Part shown: in pieces, positions 51,978 through 56,000 of the stretch
Position numbering within the stretch: the first letter of the stretch is position 1
Layout: each line of letters opens with the position of its first letter
Assembly: GCA_902530215.1 (NCBI GenBank)
Contig: CABZZR010000002.1
Location: 1 to 56,000, forward strand
Length of the DNA: 56,000 nucleotides
Origin: an uncultured Pelagibacteraceae bacterium
GTDB lineage: Bacteria > Pseudomonadota > Alphaproteobacteria > Pelagibacterales > Pelagibacteraceae
Direction of reading: 5' to 3'
Position numbers and translations under genes: made by a program
Notes under the pieces: generated by a model
What the model was told of the DNA's origin: nothing
Databases searched by the model: none
What the model saw: the letters and a program-made list of their open reading frames with translations, nothing else

Positions 51978-52580
51978 TTATAGTGATTCAATATCATCCG
52001 AATGTTTTCTGCTTTCTCTAACATCTAAAATAGATACTCTTCCAATAAGAGAGTATTTTTCTCCCCATTCTAACTTTTCTGTATAATGTGGATGTGTGAT
52101 AACCCCAGGTATAACCATCATCTCACCTTTTTTTAAATTGCTAGTATTCCAATTTTGTCTTGGAAAAACTGTATTACAACCACCAAAATTATCATTTAAT
52201 TTAATAAAGAAAGTAATTAATGAATTATCAACATGTAAATTAAGTTCACTTTGACCTTTGTTACTAAATTTTTTTGCAAATGGAACTGGATAGTATTTCC
52301 AAAGTCTTCCTTTAATAGCTGGAGTCCAGTTTTTTACAATTTCAGGTTCAATTTTTTGTTTAATAATTTCTAAAAAATCTTTACAAGCTTCTTTGCCATT
52401 TTTTATTTTATGTAAATATGTATCGTAGTTTCCTTGACCATCTATTTCCCATCCAAAATCGTCAAATAATTTAATTAAATAATCACAATACTCATTTGTA
52501 AAAAATGGAGTTATTATTGTCTCTTTGTCTATATAATTAAACTTTCCTAGATCTTTATGAATACCCTCTTTTAATCTCAT
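51978..52580 (-). CDS. 2-oxoglutarate/Fe(II)-dependent oxygenase-like protein
   Basis: 200 residues with the double-stranded beta-helix iron site: LNLHVDNSLITFFIKLN supplies the His-x-Asp pair, and GVITHPHYTEKLEWGEKYSLIGRVSI supplies the distal His and the Arg that binds 2-oxoglutarate. An upstream NEYCDYLIKLFDDFGWE resembles the first helix of prolyl-hydroxylase-like proteins. It would hydroxylate or oxidise a substrate, perhaps the product of one of the two radical SAM enzymes that flank it (53 and 35 bases away). Substrate unknown. Confidence 0.85.
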   Translation of the reverse strand: MRLKEGIHKDLGKFNYIDKETIITPFFTNEYCDYLIKLFDDFGWEIDGQGNYDTYLHKIKNGKEACKDFLEIIKQKIEPEIVKNWTPAIKGRLWKYYPVPFAKKFSNKGQSELNLHVDNSLITFFIKLNDNFGGCNTVFPRQNWNTSNLKKGEMMVIPGVITHPHYTEKLEWGEKYSLIGRVSILDVRESRKHSDDIESL

Positions 52581-52615
52581 TTTTTATTATATTATTAAAT
52601 TTTTATTATTTTGAT

Positions 52616-54694
52616 TTAATCAAAGTGACTTAATGAACTTTCAACCCTGAACGGATATGGTGAAATATTTTCTCCAATTTTATCAACATACCTTTTCATT
52701 AAACTTGATGGCATGTATCTAAAAAAGTGGAAACAATCTGTTCTTTTGTGTTCTTTATCTTTTTTAATTGTTTCACTAACTGTTATTGCATTTCTACATT
52801 TCAGCAAAGCTTTTTGAGGTTTATCATATTTATAATTAGTTAAATCCTTAGAATAGCCATCTCTTATCCAACTATGTACATCATATTTAGTTTCAATCTC
52901 AATATCGGGTATAAAAACTTCTTTGAAAGGGTCTATTAATAAATCTATTGAAAACTTAAATATAAAATCAGTAATTTCTTTAACCTTTTCTGTCTTTTTA
53001 ATTTCATAAATAGCATCTTTTATTTCTCTAAGGTATTTTTTATTAGGATCTTTTAAAATATATTTCACTATATAAGAAAGTAAACCTCTGGCTTTACCCA
53101 TTCGTATTAAAGATTCCTTGTCCTTTTTAAACTTTGACAAATTTTTATTTATAAATTCATATAATTCTTTTTCTGTATCAAACATATTGTTAGTATAGTT
53201 AGTAACATATGAACTAACCAATTCATGGTTTATTGGAAACTTTTTAGGATTATTAAGTATATAGTCAAAAAGTTGAATTGGTTTAATACCTATATTATTT
53301 GCGTAGTATAAAAGTTCTTTTCCATAACCATGATAACTGGACATCAAAATATTTACTTGATACTTCAAAAACATTTTCCATTCTTCGTAAGTATAATTCT
53401 TGGACTCCACAGCTATTTCATCTCTTTCTATTGACAAAAAATCACCATGCTGGGTAACCGCATCCTCTGCTAACATAAACTTTCCTTTGTATCCGTTTAA
53501 GTCTCTAGCATTCTTTTGATTTAAGTCTGAACCTTTTAATAACCAAAGAGGATTCATTGAAATTGAATCAAAACCATAATTTAAAGTTGTGTTTATAACT
53601 TCTTTCCAAGATTCTAAAGTTTCTCCTGGAAGACCAAAGATAAGTTCTGTTGCAGTAGACATGCCGTTTTGCCTAGCAAAACCAATTGAGTCTATCGCTT
53701 CCTTATGAGTGGCTGAAACTCTAATTGTTTCTTTTAAAACAGATTTTGTAGTAGTTTGAAAGGAAATTACGTAAGTCATTAGTGGTTTTAAAATTAAACC
53801 TACTTCTCTAGTTCTATCATTTTGCTTTTTTGCTGAATAAACTTTTAAAGCAGCCGGATATTGGTATTTATCAAAAGACTCTCTTACAAATTTTGCTACA
53901 TCTACATCATGTTTTATAATCCCAAAATTATCATCTGAAAATCTTAGGAATCTATTTTTTGCATTTAATCTTAAAAAATTTATTTCTTCTTTAAGTCTTT
54001 CTAAACTAAAATGTCTTATTTTTCCAAGTTGAGTTCCTGAAACACAATACCTACATCTATATGGACATCCTCTAATATTTTGTAGTATCGGCATAAGTAT
54101 TGGATTTTTTAAAAGCTCATCAAATACTCCGGTTAAATATGGAGAAGGTACATCATCTAATTCCATAACAGCGTCATAAGGTTTGCCAAAAACAAGTGTA
54201 TCTTTATACAAAGTTCTGCAGCCATCTATTGGGATTTCTTTTAATTTGTCTCTCCAATCTTTGCACATGTTAAGTTTTAAATAATTTTTAACTATATTGC
54301 TAAAAGGTTTTTCTCCATCTCCATAAACTAAAAAATCAATTTCAGAATTGTCTTTTAAAAAAACTTTATTATCATCCATGTTAATTTCCGCGTTTGCTCC
54401 ACCAAAAACTATTAAACAATCATTATTTAATTCTTTAACTTTTTTAATAGTAGACATAGTAAGGTTGTAATTCCAATCATAGCTACCAAAGCCCACAACA
54501 TCAGGAGATTGTTTAAGGCAGTCATTCCAAAAATCTTTGAAAGTTCTAAAAACTTTAATATCAATTAGTTCTTTATGTATTTTTTTACAATAAGCACTTA
54601 TAAAACCTATGCCTATTGGAATTGACTTATTATCAATACCATTTAGGTCATTTGCTAGATCACAAAGGGAAATTTTAATTTTTTTCATCTTCAT
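52616..54694 (-). CDS. B12-binding-type radical SAM enzyme
   Basis: 692 residues; ATG 54694 is used, with an alternative two codons later. The N-terminal domain has VVGFGSYDWNYNLTMSTIKK and CLIVFGGANAEINMDD with FLVYGDGEKPFSNIV, the layout of cobalamin-binding domains but without DxHxxG. The cluster motif is IRGCPYRCRYCVSG, Cys210-x3-Cys214-x2-Cys217, followed by FLRFSDDNFGI, ATELIFGLPGETLESWKEV and ISMNPLWLLKGSDLN. The C-terminal 250 residues are helical and unassigned. It is the first gene after the ops-like leader, so it heads the long operon. Confidence 0.88.
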   Translation of the reverse strand: MKMKKIKISLCDLANDLNGIDNKSIPIGIGFISAYCKKIHKELIDIKVFRTFKDFWNDCLKQSPDVVGFGSYDWNYNLTMSTIKKVKELNNDCLIVFGGANAEINMDDNKVFLKDNSEIDFLVYGDGEKPFSNIVKNYLKLNMCKDWRDKLKEIPIDGCRTLYKDTLVFGKPYDAVMELDDVPSPYLTGVFDELLKNPILMPILQNIRGCPYRCRYCVSGTQLGKIRHFSLERLKEEINFLRLNAKNRFLRFSDDNFGIIKHDVDVAKFVRESFDKYQYPAALKVYSAKKQNDRTREVGLILKPLMTYVISFQTTTKSVLKETIRVSATHKEAIDSIGFARQNGMSTATELIFGLPGETLESWKEVINTTLNYGFDSISMNPLWLLKGSDLNQKNARDLNGYKGKFMLAEDAVTQHGDFLSIERDEIAVESKNYTYEEWKMFLKYQVNILMSSYHGYGKELLYYANNIGIKPIQLFDYILNNPKKFPINHELVSSYVTNYTNNMFDTEKELYEFINKNLSKFKKDKESLIRMGKARGLLSYIVKYILKDPNKKYLREIKDAIYEIKKTEKVKEITDFIFKFSIDLLIDPFKEVFIPDIEIETKYDVHSWIRDGYSKDLTNYKYDKPQKALLKCRNAITVSETIKKDKEHKRTDCFHFFRYMPSSLMKRYVDKIGENISPYPFRVESSLSHFD

Positions 54695-54891
54695 TCAGTG
54701 TAATAAAAATATAACATGGATAAAAGTAAAAACATAGTTTAATTAAATTGGTATTTATTGGTTTGTTTAAGGTATTTTTAGATCTCTATTGGGAGTTGAT
54801 TAATTATTGTTTTTAAAACTATATTTTGGCACGGCTCCGCACTTTGAAAAACTTGAGAGTTAATCATTTGTCATAAAAAATTAATTAGTTT
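54695..54891 (-). promoter_or_regulatory. Leader/intergenic region of the long glycan operon
   Basis: These 197 bases separate the NusG-like gene from the first radical SAM gene and are the largest gene-free gap in the co-directional - strand run. They contain the GC-rich element at 54828-54842 and otherwise nearly pure A/T. A TATATT hexamer near 54708-54713 could be a -10 box but no matching -35 is seen. No hairpin followed by a T-run was found that would be a confident terminator after the NusG-like gene. It may therefore be read through as an untranslated leader. Confidence 0.45.
54828..54842 (-). promoter_or_regulatory. ops-like GC-rich element upstream of the operon
   Basis: On the - strand the element reads GTGCGGAGCCGTGCC, 13 of 15 bases G, C or T with only one A, standing in DNA that is otherwise about 80% A/T. 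Aligned without gaps, GCGGAGCCGTGC matches 9 of 12 positions of the E. coli ops core GCGGTAGCGTGC, at which RfaH is recruited to paused RNA polymerase. CGG-AG-CCG could form a tiny hairpin, as ops does. It lies 50 bases beyond the stop of a NusG/RfaH-like gene and 134 bases before the first operon ATG. The function is inferred. Confidence 0.5.
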
Positions 54892-55392
54892 TTATACTGG
54901 GTAATAAAGATTATATTTATTATTTTTTACAAGTATTTCCTTATTACCTAGTAATATTTTAATCTTACTTTTATTTTTTTCTAAAATTTCAAAAATTATA
55001 TTTGAAAATGGACCGCTTAAGAATTTTGCTTTTTTTATTTTAAATTCTGAAAAAAAACTTTGTTTTAAATTTCCGTCACTTTCTTCATTTTTTTTACAAA
55101 AATTTATAAAACTTACTATCTGCGTTTGATCTTGTATATAGCCCTGCAAAAAATAACATAGACCTTTAATGTATGATAAACTAGATAATAATTTCTTTTC
55201 CTTAAAAAGTTTTGAATAACAAAAAGCATAATTATCTAGAAGATATTTTTCAAAAAATTTCATTTTATTTTTTGCTAATCTTGAATATTTTATTTTAGGA
55301 TTATAAAATTTTACATCATCTCCTAGCTTTATTTTAATATTTTTTTTTAAAATATTATATTCTTTGGATTTATATTTAAATACTATCCACAT
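54892..55392 (-). CDS. NusG/RfaH-like specialised transcription antiterminator
   Basis: 166 residues, the NusG size. The N-terminal domain starts WIVFKYKSKEYNILKKN (as WYVxxxxxxxE of NGN domains), with FFEKYLLDNYAFCYSKLF at 46-63 in the position of the FFPGYLFV strand and SYIKGLCYFLQGYIQDQTQI where NGN reads 'tpGV..ll'. The C-terminal KOW-like part has AKFLSGPFSNIIFEILEKNK (SGPF at 126-129), then KIKILLGNKEILVKNNKYNL. Divergent from housekeeping NusG, it is best explained as an operon-specific RfaH/UpxY/LoaP-type factor that lets RNA polymerase complete the 45 kb operon. It is coupled to the MarR gene by a 1-base overlap. Confidence 0.78.
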   Translation of the reverse strand: MWIVFKYKSKEYNILKKNIKIKLGDDVKFYNPKIKYSRLAKNKMKFFEKYLLDNYAFCYSKLFKEKKLLSSLSYIKGLCYFLQGYIQDQTQIVSFINFCKKNEESDGNLKQSFFSEFKIKKAKFLSGPFSNIIFEILEKNKSKIKILLGNKEILVKNNKYNLYYPV

Positions 55393-55691
55393 TATTTCTT
55401 GCCAATTTCTGATTTAAGTTCATCATACTCTTTCATTTTGCGCTTCATAAAATTTACAGTAAGTTTAGTCTTTGCGCTTATTCCTCTCGGGGTAAGAACA
55501 TAAAAATAACTTATTTTATGAGGATTTTTTTCGAAATTTTTTATCTTTATTAATCCTTTGCTCTTTAATGCATTCAAACAATAATTTAATTTTCCTAGAC
55601 TAAAACCAAGCTGGGTAGCTAGTTTTCGCTGTGACGAATTAGGGTGATTATTAACAGTTCTTAAAATTTTGAGTTTTTCGTCTTCTATCAT
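55392..55691 (-). CDS. MarR-type EPS-associated transcriptional regulator
   Basis: 99 residues from ATG 55691; a TTG three codons earlier would lie in the first palindrome. A winged helix-turn-helix is clear: IEDEKLKILRTVNNHPNSSQRKLATQLGFSLGKLNYCL in segments, recognition helix SLGKLNYCLNALKSKGLIK, wing KNFEKNPHKISYFYVLTPRGI, and a basic helix LTVNFMKRKMKEYDELK. This is the pattern of the small 'MarR family EPS-associated' regulators found at the head of exopolysaccharide loci. It is the first gene of the - strand run, directly followed by the NusG-like gene. Three palindromes lie at its promoter, suggesting autoregulation. Confidence 0.88.
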   Translation of the reverse strand: MIEDEKLKILRTVNNHPNSSQRKLATQLGFSLGKLNYCLNALKSKGLIKIKNFEKNPHKISYFYVLTPRGISAKTKLTVNFMKRKMKEYDELKSEIGKK

Positions 55692-55694
55692 GGT

Positions 55695-55763
55695 GTTCAA
55701 TAATTGAACTAAACTATAACATATAGTTCAATTATTGAACAGTATCATGTTCAAAATATGAAC
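55695..55763. promoter_or_regulatory. Three operator-like palindromes upstream of the MarR regulator
   Basis: GTTCAATAATTGAAC at 55695-55709 and GTTCAATTATTGAAC at 55726-55740 are perfect 15-base palindromes with a one-base centre. GTTCAAAATATGAAC at 55749-55763 keeps the outer five bases of each arm. Centres are 31 and 23 bases apart, about three and just over two helical turns. The first ends 3 bases from the ATG at 55691, so a bound dimer would cover the ribosome-binding region. A further inverted repeat, AACTATA-ACA-TATAGTT at 55712-55728, bridges the first two. Binding by the adjacent wHTH protein is inference. Confidence 0.75.
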
Positions 55764-55830
55764 ATTAAATTAAAGAAACAACTATATGTTGTACTATTTT
55801 ATTAAAATAGCACTAGTGATTTATTTAGCT

Positions 55831-56000
55831 TTAATTTTTTTTAGAAAGAATATATCGGACATCACTTTCTTTTAGATCTATCGGGTTATTTGAGAGCCTA
55901 AGAATATTAATTCCAGATATTATTCTGTCTAAATCGCGGCTTAAATTAATTCCTAATTTATTAAAATTAGACTCTAAATTGGCTTGTTTTTTTAAATTTA
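55831..56000 (-). CDS. C-terminal end of an unidentified gene running off the window
   Basis: A frame open from the right edge to a TAA at 55831-55833 codes for about 55 residues including LGINLSRDLDRIISGINIL and SNNPIDLKESDVRYILSKKN. The residue make-up is like a real protein end (amphipathic helices, Lys-rich tail) and not like the antisense frames here. It is not recognised. It is on the same strand as the regulator and 130-140 bases upstream of it, the gap being filled by the palindrome array, so it is probably the last gene before the glycan island. Confidence 0.5.
   Translation of the reverse strand, partial: NLKKQANLESNFNKLGINLSRDLDRIISGINILRLSNNPIDLKESDVRYILSKKN

Noticed and set aside
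1-56000. CRISPR arrays, insertion sequences, integrases, tRNA or rRNA genes
   Set aside because: No regularly spaced direct repeats, transposase or integrase frames, or cloverleaf-like sequences were noticed; the many short A/T tracts reflect base composition.

Overview
The window is extremely AT-rich DNA with very short gaps, frequent start/stop overlaps and no tRNA, rRNA or IS element. With the small, lysine/isoleucine/asparagine-rich proteins this suggests a streamlined marine alphaproteobacterium of the SAR11 (Pelagibacter) type; that is inference from composition and layout. Functionally, almost the whole window is one surface-polysaccharide / lipid-linked glycan island of about 50 genes, as is typical of a hypervariable genomic region.

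Layout. (1) 1-3446: a 5'-truncated membrane glycosyltransferase, an O-antigen ligase/polymerase and a polyprenyl-phosphate-type GT2. (2) 3491-9928, + strand: a WecA/MraY-like initiating phosphoglycosyltransferase, a membrane glycosyltransferase, a GDP-mannose 3,5-epimerase-like gene, a carbamoyltransferase and a GT4. Within this operon a segment of about 1.17 kb (about 5345-6519) is inverted, and each end falls inside a gene, splitting both the membrane glycosyltransferase and the epimerase. (3) 9920-55691, - strand: about 45 kb of co-directional, tightly packed genes. In transcription order these are a MarR-type EPS regulator, a NusG/RfaH-like antiterminator, two B12-binding-type radical SAM enzymes flanking a 2OG oxygenase, a legionaminic-acid-like nonulosonate block (42.5-50.1 kb), UDP-glucuronate 4-epimerase, a PglK-like ABC flippase, a phosphatase-superfamily / SPASM radical SAM / DxD transferase trio, a block of dehydrogenases with an aminotransferase and CMP-sugar synthetases (26.7-33.2 kb), large orphan transferases, a second possible ulosonic-acid block that uses a pyruvate-type aldolase (15.8-21.3 kb), a CDP-hexose block (13.1-15.8 kb), a GT2 and an epimerase-CapD fusion.

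How it fits together: nucleotide sugars (CDP-, GDP-, UDP- and several CMP-activated acids) are made by the cassettes, assembled on a lipid carrier started by the WecA-like enzyme, flipped by the ABC transporter, and polymerised or ligated by the Wzy_C-type protein. Regulation is legible at the right end. Three GTTCA...TGAAC palindromes lie immediately upstream of the MarR gene. The NusG-like gene follows it, and a GC-rich ops-like element (54828-54842) sits in the leader of the long operon.

Most notable items: the gene-splitting inversion; the regulator/antiterminator/ops-like control module; a CMP-ulosonate cassette with an HpcH-type aldolase and no adjacent NeuB/KdsA; two unusual enzyme fusions (SDR-CapD and GT2-NeuA); and a 68-residue remnant in the nonulosonate block. 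All functions are predictions from reading the sequence; no database search was run.
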